A stretch of 64,000 nucleotides of DNA from Mixta calida (GCF_002953215.1 NZ_CP026378.1:2586540-2650539), one strand, 5' to 3'; positions 30,746 to 39,210 are shown, counted from the first letter of the stretch. Notes: generated by a model from the letters alone, not told the origin. A program made the numbers and translations.

Positions 30746-31212
30746 ATAATTACCCCTCTGTAGCTTTCATAACTGCCGCTACGCATGACATCTGCGTGGC
30801 GTTTTGCCCGATTAGGCGTTTGGCGCGCCCACTTACTCATCAACATGCTGCTGGCGGCGGCGGCGAAGTTTTCCTGAGAAATCAGGGCCAACGTATTCTT
30901 GAATCCTGCCAGCCCTTCAACGCCCATCTGCCAGGCCATGCTGTATAAAATATCGCTACGTGGTTCGTTGCAGTGTCGCAGCGCATCGACAATGCCTGGT
31001 ACGCTATTCATTTGTAACCTGTTATTGCTCAACAGGGTTTCCAGCCAGACGCTGCCCACCACCTCAGGAACGGTAAAGGTATAATGACTAATGGGGCAGC
31101 CGCGCGGCCCAAGCTTGATGCCGTAAGCCACGGTTGGAAAACCTTCGGTATCGATATAAGGTTTCGCCCGGTAACCCTCTTCAAATTTAAGAATTTTTAT
31201 AACTTCACTCAT
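30742..31212 (-). CDS. T4-type lysozyme / endolysin (GH24)
   Basis: 156 residues starting at the ATG at 31212, chosen for the ideal AAGGAG site 6 bp upstream; an in-frame start 8 codons earlier lacks one. Muramidase cleaving MurNAc-GlcNAc bonds. The GH24 catalytic triad of phage T4 lysozyme (Glu11, Asp20, Thr26) is intact in KFEEGYR, YIDTEG and FPTVAYG. The C-terminal WQMGVEGLAGF...SKWARQTPNRAKRHADV closely follows T4 lysozyme. No signal peptide or SAR helix, so it needs the adjacent holin to reach the wall. Confidence 0.92.
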   Translation of the reverse strand: MSEVIKILKFEEGYRAKPYIDTEGFPTVAYGIKLGPRGCPISHYTFTVPEVVGSVWLETLLSNNRLQMNSVPGIVDALRHCNEPRSDILYSMAWQMGVEGLAGFKNTLALISQENFAAAASSMLMSKWARQTPNRAKRHADVMRSGSYESYRGVII

Positions 31213-31279
31213 AGACAGCTCCTTTTTACGACTCACCCGTGACCTTGTTAAAAATTGGCTCTGCTACATTGGTGGTTTT

Positions 31280-31319
31280 CGTTCTGTTATGTATAATGCT
31301 GAGAACCCATAACAAAACG
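31280..31319. promoter_or_regulatory. Inverted-repeat operator in the repressor / lysis divergent region
   Basis: CGTTCTGTTATG (31280-31291) and CATAACAAAACG (31308-31319) form an inverted repeat with 11 of 12 arm positions matching and a 16-bp spacer. A perfect -10 hexamer TATAAT (31292-31297) lies inside. This is the expected position for the binding site of the CI-like repressor encoded next to it. It would control the lysozyme promoter on the minus strand and its own transcription. Confidence 0.6.
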
Positions 31320-31347
31320 TATCGAAACAGGCCATAGCAAAGCGTGT

Positions 31348-31376
31348 TTGACGAACAATACGGCACGCTATAAATT
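31348..31376 (+). promoter_or_regulatory. Probable promoter giving a leaderless repressor mRNA
   Basis: TTGACG (31348-31353) is followed at 17 bp by TAAATT (31371-31376), or at 15 bp by TATAAA (31369-31374). The start site predicted from either falls at or one to three bases before the ATG at 31384. No Shine-Dalgarno sequence precedes that ATG. A leaderless message, as for lambda cI from pRM, would explain this. Confidence 0.5.
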
Positions 31377-31383
31377 TTCGTTT

Positions 31384-31986
31384 ATGAAAACAGATTCTCT
31401 TGCTACGCGGCTCAATATAGCGATGACAATGGCCGGGATGACGCAGGGTGCTTTAGCTAAAGCATCCGGCGTTTCGCAGCCTACCATCTGGCGCCTGACG
31501 AAAGGTCAGGCCGCTGGATCGCGTAAACTGGTCGACATCGCGGCCGCCCTCAACGTTAACGTTGAATGGCTGGCCAAAGGTCAGGGAGAGATGCAGGGGC
31601 CTTCAACTAAAGAAGGCTTTATGCAAGCTCCCGCGGCCAGTGACGTGCCTGTCTGGACGTTGGCGGGTAAAACCAGCGAAACCATCGCCACGCCTAACGG
31701 CGTCCGCGCCAAAAAAACCTGGCGAGCCTATTTAATCGATCGAAACAGCGGTTGCGCCGAGGCCACAGCGGGCAGTATCGTCATTGTCGATACGGATATT
31801 CAGCCCGAATCCGGCGACCTGGTCATCGCTCGCGTAAACGAGCGCATCAGCGTCTATCGTTATCTCGAAGGCCCATCTAACGGCTTTTTAACCGTGGACG
31901 ATCCACGTTTACCAGCAGTCGAACTCTCTCCCTCCGCCGAACTCATCGGCGTCGCTATCTTTTTAATCCGTGATTTGCGCCGGTAA
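31384..31986 (+). CDS. CI-like phage repressor (HTH plus S24 peptidase-like domain, probably non-cleavable)
   Basis: About 200 residues. N-terminal XRE helix-turn-helix (MTQGALAKASGVSQPTIWRLTKG, residues about 19-41). C-terminal LexA/CI-type dimerisation domain (GSIVIVDTDIQPESGDLVIARVNERISVYRYLEG...ELIGVAIFLIRDL). A Ser occupies the usual nucleophile position (RNSGCAEATAGS). The catalytic Lys expected in the ARxxxxxxVKRL strand is Tyr (ISVYRYL), so RecA-stimulated self-cleavage is unlikely. It is transcribed divergently from lysozyme-holin-beta-helix and is presumably their regulator. Confidence 0.82.
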   Translation: MKTDSLATRLNIAMTMAGMTQGALAKASGVSQPTIWRLTKGQAAGSRKLVDIAAALNVNVEWLAKGQGEMQGPSTKEGFMQAPAASDVPVWTLAGKTSETIATPNGVRAKKTWRAYLIDRNSGCAEATAGSIVIVDTDIQPESGDLVIARVNERISVYRYLEGPSNGFLTVDDPRLPAVELSPSAELIGVAIFLIRDLRR

Positions 31987-32060
31987 GCCGCCACATCTTC
32001 ATCCGGTAAGGTGAACTCGCAGTACTGCCCACCGGCGACACGATATAAGACATAAATCAT
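31860..32060 (-). CDS. Doubtful small gene antisense to the repressor 3' end
   Basis: 66-codon frame (begins MIYVLYRVAGGQYCEF) with a fair AAGAGG ribosome site. Its last 42 codons lie antisense to the repressor gene, so that part is probably constrained by the other strand. It may be a remnant of a small phage gene or chance. No family recognised. Confidence 0.25.
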   Translation of the reverse strand: MIYVLYRVAGGQYCEFTLPDEDVAAYRRKSRIKKIATPMSSAEGESSTAGKRGSSTVKKPLDGPSR

Positions 32061-33090
32061 GGCGAACCTCTTCAGCTACTCAGCCCGTCAGTTATCCAAC
32101 TCCCCATCGACGCCGAGGCGCCGCTCCGTGGGTTAACTATGCTTCAACACGCCCCTGAAGCATGAATGCGGCTTATTAGTTCGCTGACGAGGCGGTTAAC
32201 ATATTCACCACACTCCATAACTTTTGTTATTAAAAATACTATTAGGTATTAATAAACTGTCAAGTTTGTTTACTGAAAAAATCAGTAGCAAAATCGCTGT
32301 TTCCGATAACTAAACGTAGGATCAACGATGCCTGACGATGGGCAGGAGGAGAGCTAACTTTTTGACAGCTAATCATTTTTTCTTACGAAATGGTTAAGCA
32401 AGCTTAACGGTAACCAGTTGCTTCAAAGCAGCAATTTTTTTTCAGCGGGAACGAAAAAAATTTTCTCGCTACAGCCAGCGCTGGTACGGAAAGGTCATAA
32501 ATTCCTTACATATCAATAAAATAATCAAAACATACATTTCTCCTGTTCTGGAGCTTTTCATTGATTGAAAAATGAACAAATTTTGTGGCAGAGCGTTGTT
32601 TCTTTTTATTAGCTATTAATCAATAAGTTACAAAAAAAAGGCATCATCGCGTAGCATTACCGCCCGGCTTGATAAAGCAGGGCTTATGTTGTTAGTAAAG
32701 GTTATCAATGCTGTAACATTAAATGCTTATCTTTCGTCAGGCTTGCTACTGAGTTGTTTTATTGATGAATCAAAACGTATTAACATTAATAGCTAACGGA
32801 TGCATTAAGCATCCATAGAACGCTCCCCAATGAAAGCGTCAGGAAATTACAGGGGATAAAACGGCATTCAAAATGGTTGAAGGCTTAAGGAAGGTAAGAG
32901 GTGCTTTAACGCTGTGCAACGAAGAGATGATAAAGAAAAGGCAATACGCACGTTTCGACGGCACGCATTAGCGATCGGGGAAATAAGTAACACGCATTTG
33001 GTGTTATCTGATACCGAGAAAGAGAGGTGTGTTACGCCGACTGACTGGTCGGCGTAATTTCATCTGGCCGGTTTAGCATCGCGCCGGTTT
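31987..33090. other. AT-rich gene desert of about 1.1 kb
   Basis: Low-GC DNA with frequent stops in all frames. Holds short palindromic AT stretches (for example near 32225-32265) and a 10-bp stem TTACGCCGAC (33032-33041) / GTCGGCGTAA (33048-33057) followed by TTTC that could terminate a small transcript. No integrase, tRNA or attachment-site repeat was recognised. The base composition is unlike the flanking backbone and fits foreign DNA. Confidence 0.6.
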
Positions 33091-33247
33091 GCGTTATGCG
33101 TTATGCGTTATGCGTTATGCGTTATGCGTTATGCGTTATGCGTTATGCGTTATGCGTTATGCGTTATGCGTTATGCGTTATGCGTTATGCGTTATGCGTT
33201 ATGCGTTATGCGTTATGCGTTATGCGTTATGCGTTATGCGTTATGCG
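33091..33247. repeat. Heptanucleotide tandem repeat (GCGTTAT), about 22 copies
   Basis: 157 bp of perfect GCGTTAT units without a single interruption. The array ends within the last codons of the adjacent lipoprotein gene, whose TAA stop (33243-33241) is made from the repeat itself. Perfect arrays of this length are prone to slippage. Because the unit is seven bases the array is open in several frames, producing meaningless MRYALCV repeats. Confidence 0.97.
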
Positions 33248-33693
33248 CCGGCCAGCGCATCATAAGCCTGTTGCAGGCTATCAACGTTAAGCGCGGCATA
33301 ATCATTCTCTTTTGGCTGCGCTATCTGACGCAATAACACGTTTTGATGTGTATATTTTTTTGCCTGTTGATTAACCGCCGTGGCAGCAAAACTCTCTCGT
33401 AATGCTTCATTTTCTCTGATGGAATAGAGCATAAACGGCGCCTCGCTTTTTACCGGCTTACAGCCGACGAACCAGTTGGCCTCACGGTAAAGCAACTTAC
33501 ACTGCGCGCTGAAAACACTCATCGACAAACCACTCTCGATCTCGCTGCGCGCGACGGTGGCCCAGCCTGGCGGCACTATTTTTTCTGCCTTATTATCAGG
33601 ATCTTTGACAAAAGTCACACCCTCTTTTTCTTTACATCCTGTCAGGGTCAGTACCAGTACGGCAACTGCTGCTCCTGTTAGCCTGTTTTTCAT
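33241..33693 (-). CDS. Small lipoprotein of unknown function
   Basis: About 150 residues from the ATG at 33693. The signal sequence MKNRLTGAAVAVLVLTLTGC ends with lipobox LTGC, so it is a probable lipid-anchored envelope protein. The mature part has three further cysteines (SAQCKLLY; VGCKP) and a segment AKKYTHQNVLLRQIAQPKENDYAALNVDSLQQAYDALAGA. No family recognised. Its stop codon is supplied by the heptamer array, so copy-number change would not alter the protein but could alter mRNA 3' ends. Confidence 0.7.
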   Translation of the reverse strand: MKNRLTGAAVAVLVLTLTGCKEKEGVTFVKDPDNKAEKIVPPGWATVARSEIESGLSMSVFSAQCKLLYREANWFVGCKPVKSEAPFMLYSIRENEALRESFAATAVNQQAKKYTHQNVLLRQIAQPKENDYAALNVDSLQQAYDALAGA

Positions 33694-34091
33694 TTTTGTA
33701 CATCCCGCACTTTTCATTTATCTACTGCTTTACCGCTATCGTCTTAAGGAAAGGTGAAGATTATATAATGATATTGCGCTATATACTAAGAATAATCTTA
33801 ACAAAATAAGGACCAACCGAAACAGGTCAACGACACAGGATCGGCAGAGTCAAGGATGCGATGGACCAGACGAGGCGATGCGTCTTTGATGGGAAAGGCT
33901 TCATCCCAGCCAGGGCGCGATCGGTACCAGATGCTCTTGCAGCGAATATCCTTAGATACGTTCTTATGACAGATATAGTTTTCATCGTATCTGTCCTTAA
34001 ACCCTAAACGCGCGGTTGCGGAGCGGGAGTCGCCCTTGCCGGGCGCGCAGCTGCGCCCTGCCGATATCTTTTTTACACGCATATTTCAGAC
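33694..34091. other. Intergenic region upstream of the lipoprotein and downstream of cutC
   Basis: About 400 bp. A 94-codon frame on the minus strand (33798-34082) lacks a family match and good coding features, and is left out. GGGCGC/GCGCCC hairpin at 34041-34057. Otherwise nothing seen. Confidence 0.45.
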
Positions 34092-34121
34092 AAAAAAAAC
34101 CCCAACAAAGTGCTGGGGTTT
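34092..34121 (-). terminator. cutC terminator
   Basis: On the minus strand AACCCCA / TGGGGTT stem with 9-nt loop (34098-34120) is followed by eight T residues. Confidence 0.85.
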
Positions 34122-34180
34122 GGTACTTGCAAACATCACGTCTGAGGAACGGCGTGCTGCGCGGCAAAAACTGTCTGGGT

Positions 34181-34933
34181 TCAGGCGACCCGAACGCTGT
34201 TCATCTGCATAATGCTTTTCATCGCCTCAACCATATCGCCATCAACGCACTGACGGCTGAACTCATCGGTTTCCACATCTGAACTCATTGAAACGCCCGC
34301 TTTCCGGTAACGCATCGGAGAAGAAACCTGGCGGCTGGCGGAGCTGTGCAGCTCACAAATCCCGGCGTCGAGAAACTTTTGCAGGTTGCTCAACCTGACG
34401 CCAGCACCGGCCATAATAATTGGACCCTCGCTGAACTCGTTAAGTTCCTTTAATAATGCAATTCCGCTTTCGGCGCTCTGCTGCTGCCCTGATGTCAGAA
34501 TGCGCGCAACGCCCAAATCGGTCAATATTTCCATTGCACGTTTCGGACTGTGACAAAGATCAAATGCGCGATGAAAAGTTACCGCCATATCGCCGCACAG
34601 CGGCATGATTTCCCGCATCTTGCTGATATCTATATGCGCATCTTCGTCCAGCATGCCAAACACCACGCCCGGAAAGCCCATTTCGCGGATCAGCGCCACA
34701 TCCGATTTTATCGCGGCAAATTCGCGCGAGCTGTAACAAAAATCGCCGCCGCGCGGACGTACAATGGGATGAACAGGTATATGAAGATGTGAGCGCGCCG
34801 CCTGCAACATGCCGGCAGAGGGCGTCAGGCCACCTTCTTTCGGCGCCGCGCAAAGCTCAATACGGTCAGCACCCGCCTCCTGTGCGGTCACCGCACAATC
34901 TATTCCGTAGCAGCAGACTTCCAGTTTTACCAT
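34181..34933 (-). CDS. cutC: CutC family protein
   Basis: 250-residue TIM-barrel protein once linked to copper homeostasis; the biochemical role is still unsettled. Family motifs [20 protein letters not shown] near residue 20, [14 protein letters not shown] near 55 and TFHRAFD near 128 are present. A strong AGGAGGA ribosome site precedes the ATG. In E. coli cutC precedes yecM and argS; here an aminotransferase gene is inserted between cutC and yecM. Confidence 0.95.
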   Translation of the reverse strand: MVKLEVCCYGIDCAVTAQEAGADRIELCAAPKEGGLTPSAGMLQAARSHLHIPVHPIVRPRGGDFCYSSREFAAIKSDVALIREMGFPGVVFGMLDEDAHIDISKMREIMPLCGDMAVTFHRAFDLCHSPKRAMEILTDLGVARILTSGQQQSAESGIALLKELNEFSEGPIIMAGAGVRLSNLQKFLDAGICELHSSASRQVSSPMRYRKAGVSMSSDVETDEFSRQCVDGDMVEAMKSIMQMNSVRVA

Positions 34934-35020
34934 TTCATCCTCCTGTTTAATGACTGCTGGCTGGTTTTCTGATTCTCGATTAGGCTCAGTTTGCAGGGCA
35001 GTATAATGGGAAGGTTAATG

Positions 35021-36163
35021 ATGGCATTCAATTTTGACCAATGGATAGACCGGCATCACAGCGATAGCCTGAAATGGCGAAAATATCGCGATCGCGACGT
35101 TTTACCACTGTGGGTGGCGGATACCGATTTTCGCTCGCCGCCTGCGGTTATCGACGCGCTGCATCAGCGCGTCGAACATGGGGTATTCGGTTACGGTGCC
35201 GAGCCTGATGAGCTGTTTGCCGTAGTAAAAGCGCGTCTGGCCGAGCGCTACCAGTGGCGGATTGAGAAGGAGTGGCTGGTTCTGCTGCCGGGCGTGGTCG
35301 CCGGACTTAATCTTGCGGTACGCGCCTTTACCGCGCCAGGCGAAGGCACCCTCGCCCCCACGCCCATCTACCCGCCGTTCCGACTGGCAGCGAAATGGGC
35401 GCAACGCGATCAGCTCAATCTGCAAATGCGCCAGGAAAATCATCGCTGGGTGATGGATTTAATGGCGGCGGAGATGCAGCTGAAGGGCAATGAAAAGTTG
35501 CTAATGCTGTGCAATCCGCATAATCCCGGCGGCACGGTATATCGGCGTGATGAGCTGGACGCGCAGCTGCGTTTCGCGCAGCGCCACAATTTGATCGTTT
35601 GCTCTGATGAAATCCACAGCGAGCTGATCCTGGAACCGGGCCTGAGACATATTCCTTTCGCGACGCTAAGCGAAGACGCCGCGCAGCGTTCGGTTACGCT
35701 AATCTCGCCGTCGAAAACGTTCAATATCGCCGGCCTGGGCGCTTCGCTGGCAGTGATTCCGAATGACGCGTTGCGACAACGGTTCAATGAGGCACGGCGC
35801 GGCATCGTGCCGCAGGTAGATATTCTGGCGCTGACCGCCGCGACGGCGGCCTGGCGCGACGGTCAGCCCTGGCTGGATGCGCAGCTGGACTATCTGCGCA
35901 GCAACCGTGACTGGCTGTGTCAACAGATCAACGCCCTGCCCGGACTCAGCGTGACGCCGCCAGAAGCGACCTATCTGGCATGGGTGGCCGCACGTCTGCC
36001 CGGCGTCGCCAGCCCCGCCTCCTGGTTCGAGCAACATGGGTTGGGCTTATCGCCCGGACGGGATTTTGGCGACGACGGCTTTGTACGTTTCAATTTCGGC
36101 TGTACGCGCGCCACGCTGGAAGAGGCGGTGGCGCGGATGAAACAGGCGATTGCCGCAGCTTAA
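35021..36163 (+). CDS. PatB/MalY-type PLP aminotransferase or cystathionine beta-lyase
   Basis: About 380 residues of fold-type I PLP enzymes, MalY/PatB branch. Begins MAFNFDQWIDRHHSDSLKWRKY with GGGAAGG six bases upstream of the second of two ATG codons. Motifs LPLWVADTDF, YGYGAEPDELF-like, CNPHNPGGTVY, SDEIHSELI and the Schiff-base lysine in SPSKTFNIAGL are all intact. Likely beta-C-S lyase on cystathionine or related thioethers; the true substrate is not evident. Its stop overlaps the end of the convergent yecM remnant by 3 bp. Confidence 0.85.
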   Translation: MAFNFDQWIDRHHSDSLKWRKYRDRDVLPLWVADTDFRSPPAVIDALHQRVEHGVFGYGAEPDELFAVVKARLAERYQWRIEKEWLVLLPGVVAGLNLAVRAFTAPGEGTLAPTPIYPPFRLAAKWAQRDQLNLQMRQENHRWVMDLMAAEMQLKGNEKLLMLCNPHNPGGTVYRRDELDAQLRFAQRHNLIVCSDEIHSELILEPGLRHIPFATLSEDAAQRSVTLISPSKTFNIAGLGASLAVIPNDALRQRFNEARRGIVPQVDILALTAATAAWRDGQPWLDAQLDYLRSNRDWLCQQINALPGLSVTPPEATYLAWVAARLPGVASPASWFEQHGLGLSPGRDFGDDGFVRFNFGCTRATLEEAVARMKQAIAAA

Positions 36164-36725
36164 CTGTCCTGCTCGCTGGCAACGATCTCTTTTAAACTCC
36201 AGGGATGGAATTTAATGGTAATCTGGCCGTCGGTCACTGCCAGAGTCGGGTTAGGCAGACGCTCTTTTTCCCCTGGGGCGAGCTGGTTTTAAATGAGATG
36301 CCAGGCTGCAACAGGCCATTGTCGGACAACAGCGCCATCGCACGGGCGCCCAACGTCTCCGGGTCGCCGCGCAGTACAATCTCAACATGCTCCCAGCCTT
36401 CATGGCGATAAAGCTTATTGCCCGGCCAGGGCAGCTCCACCACGTTGATGCGCCACGGCCCTACCGGTAACGGCTCCGTCAATTCAAATAAACAAATGGG
36501 TCGACCATTAATCAAATTTTCTGAGAAAAGGTGTCCAACCTGCATCAATCCTTGCTTCCAACGCTCCGCCGTCGTGATTTGATGACAGCGCACCGAAATA
36601 TGATCAGCCTCAAGATTTTCCAGTGTTAACCCCAGCTTTTCCGCCAGGTTTGTTAGCTGTTGTTCAAAACGCGGCAGGTCATTTGCAAGATCGGACAACG
36701 CTTCCAGATTATTCCTGAATGGCAC
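36160..36725 (-). pseudogene. yecM: yecM with a -1 frameshift near its 3' end
   Basis: The first 150 or so codons follow YecM (a VOC/glyoxalase-fold metal-binding protein of unknown role): LEADHISVRCHQITTAERW, ENLINGRPICLFEL, ELPWPGNKLYRHEGWEHVEI. After SSPQG the frame runs into KKSVCLTRLWQ and stops at 36234. Adding one base in the C4/T5 run at 36265-36273 restores EKERLPNPTLAV and DGQITIKFHPWS and continues to a stop at 36160, which is the normal family ending. So one G (minus strand) is missing, either a real mutation or a sequencing error at a homopolymer. Confidence 0.9.
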
Positions 36726-37035
36726 AATTACCCCTCATTTTTATTAAGTCACACTAACCATTGCTCGCTTTTTGAGCACACGTACAAGACCAGTTATAGT
36801 TATAAAAATAGTCTTTAAGTTTAAGATTATTGATAAATTGACGGAATTTATCGTATTAAAGTCCAGTTTAGCACGGTACAGAGCCAAAAAATATTTTATA
36901 AAAGCATCATTAACCTTATGTTTTTAATTACGTTTGAACGAGGTTTAAGGTAATTCCTAATTGGGCGGTATCGCAATTGCGGCTACTAAGGCTTTCTTAT
37001 AGATTTACCCGAACCATCACACAAGGAATGGCTAT
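36726..37035. other. Divergent intergenic region yecM / small membrane peptide
   Basis: 310 bp, AT-rich. Candidate promoter for the downstream small gene: TTGCGG with TATAGA about 15 bp later (near 36979-37005). No operator recognised. Confidence 0.4.
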
Positions 37036-37158
37036 ATGTTTAAACTCATTATTATTGCAGTTCTGATCGCGCTGATGGGGTTTGCTATCTCCCGCCACTG
37101 GAAAGTGCGCAATGAAAAAACGGTAAGCAACCCGTATCGTCACCTCAGACGTCGCTAA
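37036..37158 (+). CDS. 40-residue single-helix membrane peptide
   Basis: ATG at 37036 preceded by AAGGA (spacing 8). The product [19 protein letters not shown] then a basic tail ending HLRRR looks like a one-pass inner-membrane small protein (hydrophobic residues 4-18, positively charged cytoplasmic end). Such genes are often missed. No family recognised. A 10-bp palindrome follows. Confidence 0.6.
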   Translation: MFKLIIIAVLIALMGFAISRHWKVRNEKTVSNPYRHLRRR

Positions 37159-37172
37159 CCTTTTTTCCCGTT

Positions 37173-37202
37173 GGCGGAAACATACACAGCCGTGTTTCCG
37201 CC
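37173..37202. other. 10-bp palindromic hairpin before argS
   Basis: GGCGGAAACA (37173-37182) / TGTTTCCGCC (37193-37202). No T-tract on the plus strand; on the minus strand AACGGGAAAAAAGG follows. May stabilise the small-gene mRNA or regulate argS. Function unknown. Confidence 0.4.
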
Positions 37203-37360
37203 CGCAAGGGCTACTGACGCCTCCTTTCAAATCAAGTATACTTCCCCCCTTCTTTTTTCCGCGACGCCATTTTACAGCATCCTGCCAGGCTGTCTGGCGC
37301 CGCGATGATAATGCCCGTACCGCAACGCGGCGGGCAATGCAGACAGGTGAAGGTAACTCG

Positions 37361-39094
37361 GTGAATATTCAGGCTCTCCTTTCCGAAAAAGTTAGTCAGG
37401 CGATGATCGCCGTCGGCGCGCCGGCAGATTGCGAACCTATGGTTCGTCAGTCGGCGCGCGTGCAGTTTGGCGATTACCAGGCCAACGGCATCATGGCGGT
37501 GGCGAAAAAACTGGGCCAGCAACCGCGCCAGCTGGCCGAGCAGGTTGTGCAGCATCTTGCGCTGGACGGCATCGCCAGCAAAGTCGACATCGCCGGACCG
37601 GGCTTCATTAACATTTTCCTCGCGCCTGAGTTCCTGGCGCAGCAGGCGGAAGCGGCGCTGGCGTCGCCGCGCCTGAACGTTGCGCCGGTGCAGGCGCAAA
37701 CCATCGTTATCGACTACTCCGCGCCAAACGTGGCGAAGGAAATGCATGTAGGCCATGTGCGCTCGACAATCATCGGCGATGCGGCGGCCCGCACCCTTGA
37801 ATTTCTCGGTCATAAAGTGATCCGCGCCAACCACGTTGGCGACTGGGGCACGCAGTTCGGCATGCTGATCGCCTATCTGGAAAAGCAGCAGCGCGAACAT
37901 CATGAAGCGATCGCGCTTTCCGATCTGGAAGCGTTCTATCGCGAAGCGAAGAAGACCTATGACGAAGATGAAGCGTTCGCCGAGCGCGCACGCGGCTACG
38001 TGGTAAAACTGCAGGGCGGCGACGAATATTGCCGCGCCATGTGGAAAAAGCTGGTCGATATCACTATGACGCAGAACCAGACGGTTTACGATCGTCTGAA
38101 CGTGACGCTGACGCGCAACGACGTGATGGGTGAAAGCCTGTACAACGATATGCTGCCGGGCATCGTCGCCGATCTGAAAGCCAAAGGGCTGGCGGTGGAA
38201 AGCGAAGGCGCCACCGTGGTTTTCCTTGACGAATTTAAAAATAAAGAAGGCGAGCCGATGGGCGTCATCATCCAGAAGAAGGATGGCGGCTACCTCTACA
38301 CCACGACGGATATCGCCTGTGCGAAATATCGTTATGAGCAGCTGCACGCCGATCGCGTGCTGTACTACATCGACTCCCGTCAGCATCAGCACCTGATGCA
38401 GGCCTGGACCATCGTGCGTAAAGCAGGCTACGTGCCGGAATCGGTGCCGCTGGAACACCATATGTTCGGCATGATGCTGGGCAAAGATGGGCGTCCGTTC
38501 AAAACCCGCAGCGGCGGTACCATTAAGCTGTCCGATCTGTTGGATGAAGCGGTAGAGCGCGCGACGGCGCTGGTTTCTGAGAAGAACCCGGATATGGATG
38601 CGGACGAGCTGCGCAAGCTGGCGAATATCGTCGGTATCGGCGCGGTAAAATATGCCGATCTGTCAAAGAGCCGCACCACCGATTACATTTTCGACTGGGA
38701 CAATATGCTGGCCTTTGAAGGCAATACCGCGCCTTATATGCAGTACGCCTATACTCGCGTGCTGTCGGTGTTCCGTAAAGCGGGCATCGATGAGAATGCG
38801 GTGCTGGAAGGTCAGATTCAGCTCAGTGACGAGCGTGAAACCCAGCTGGCGGCGCGCCTGTTGCAGTTTGAAGAGACCATTACGCTGGTGGCGCGCGACG
38901 GCACGCCGCATGTGATGTGCGCCTATCTGTACGATCTGGCGGGCCTGTTCTCCGGCTTCTATGAGCACTGCCCGATTCTCTCTGCGGAAGACGAAGCTGT
39001 CCGTCAGAGCCGTCTGAAGCTGGCGCTGCTGACCGCGCGCACGCTGAAGCAGGGCCTGGATACGCTGGGCATCGAGACGGTCGAGCGCATGTAA
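37361..39094 (+). CDS. argS: Arginyl-tRNA synthetase
   Basis: Class Ia synthetase charging tRNA-Arg. 577 residues from the GTG at 37361, which gives the family N-terminus [10 protein letters not shown] and has GAAGG upstream. The HIGH-like motif is [17 protein letters not shown] near residue 122. The KMSKS region is degenerate, as in E. coli ArgS, and the C-terminal DALR anticodon-binding domain ends GIETVERM. Followed by a strong terminator. Confidence 0.98.
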   Translation: MNIQALLSEKVSQAMIAVGAPADCEPMVRQSARVQFGDYQANGIMAVAKKLGQQPRQLAEQVVQHLALDGIASKVDIAGPGFINIFLAPEFLAQQAEAALASPRLNVAPVQAQTIVIDYSAPNVAKEMHVGHVRSTIIGDAAARTLEFLGHKVIRANHVGDWGTQFGMLIAYLEKQQREHHEAIALSDLEAFYREAKKTYDEDEAFAERARGYVVKLQGGDEYCRAMWKKLVDITMTQNQTVYDRLNVTLTRNDVMGESLYNDMLPGIVADLKAKGLAVESEGATVVFLDEFKNKEGEPMGVIIQKKDGGYLYTTTDIACAKYRYEQLHADRVLYYIDSRQHQHLMQAWTIVRKAGYVPESVPLEHHMFGMMLGKDGRPFKTRSGGTIKLSDLLDEAVERATALVSEKNPDMDADELRKLANIVGIGAVKYADLSKSRTTDYIFDWDNMLAFEGNTAPYMQYAYTRVLSVFRKAGIDENAVLEGQIQLSDERETQLAARLLQFEETITLVARDGTPHVMCAYLYDLAGLFSGFYEHCPILSAEDEAVRQSRLKLALLTARTLKQGLDTLGIETVERM

Positions 39095-39142
39095 CTTTTA
39101 CGCTTTGCCGCGCTGATTTCGCGGCGAGACTGACTGAATAAA

Positions 39143-39168
39143 TCCACGCTCCGGCGTGGATTTTTTAT
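39143..39168 (+). terminator. argS terminator
   Basis: TCCACGC / GCGTGGA stem (39143-39160) with loop TCCG, then TTTTTTATT. Confidence 0.88.
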
Positions 39169-39210
39169 TGGCGATTTGGCGCGGCGGGAGATTGCTGGCG
39201 GCGCTTGCCC

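Noticed and set aside
26534-31986. SOS-inducible complete prophage
   Set aside because: No integrase, replication, packaging, capsid or tail genes, and the repressor lacks the catalytic Lys for self-cleavage.
33091-33247. CRISPR array
   Set aside because: Direct head-to-tail heptamers with no spacers and no cas genes.
33096-33336. Open frames through the heptamer array encoding MRYALCV repeats
   Set aside because: A 7-base perfect repeat without stops is open in several frames; no ribosome site or family supports translation.
33798-34082. 94-codon minus-strand frame between the lipoprotein and cutC
   Set aside because: No family, poor composition and no clear ribosome site; noted as intergenic.
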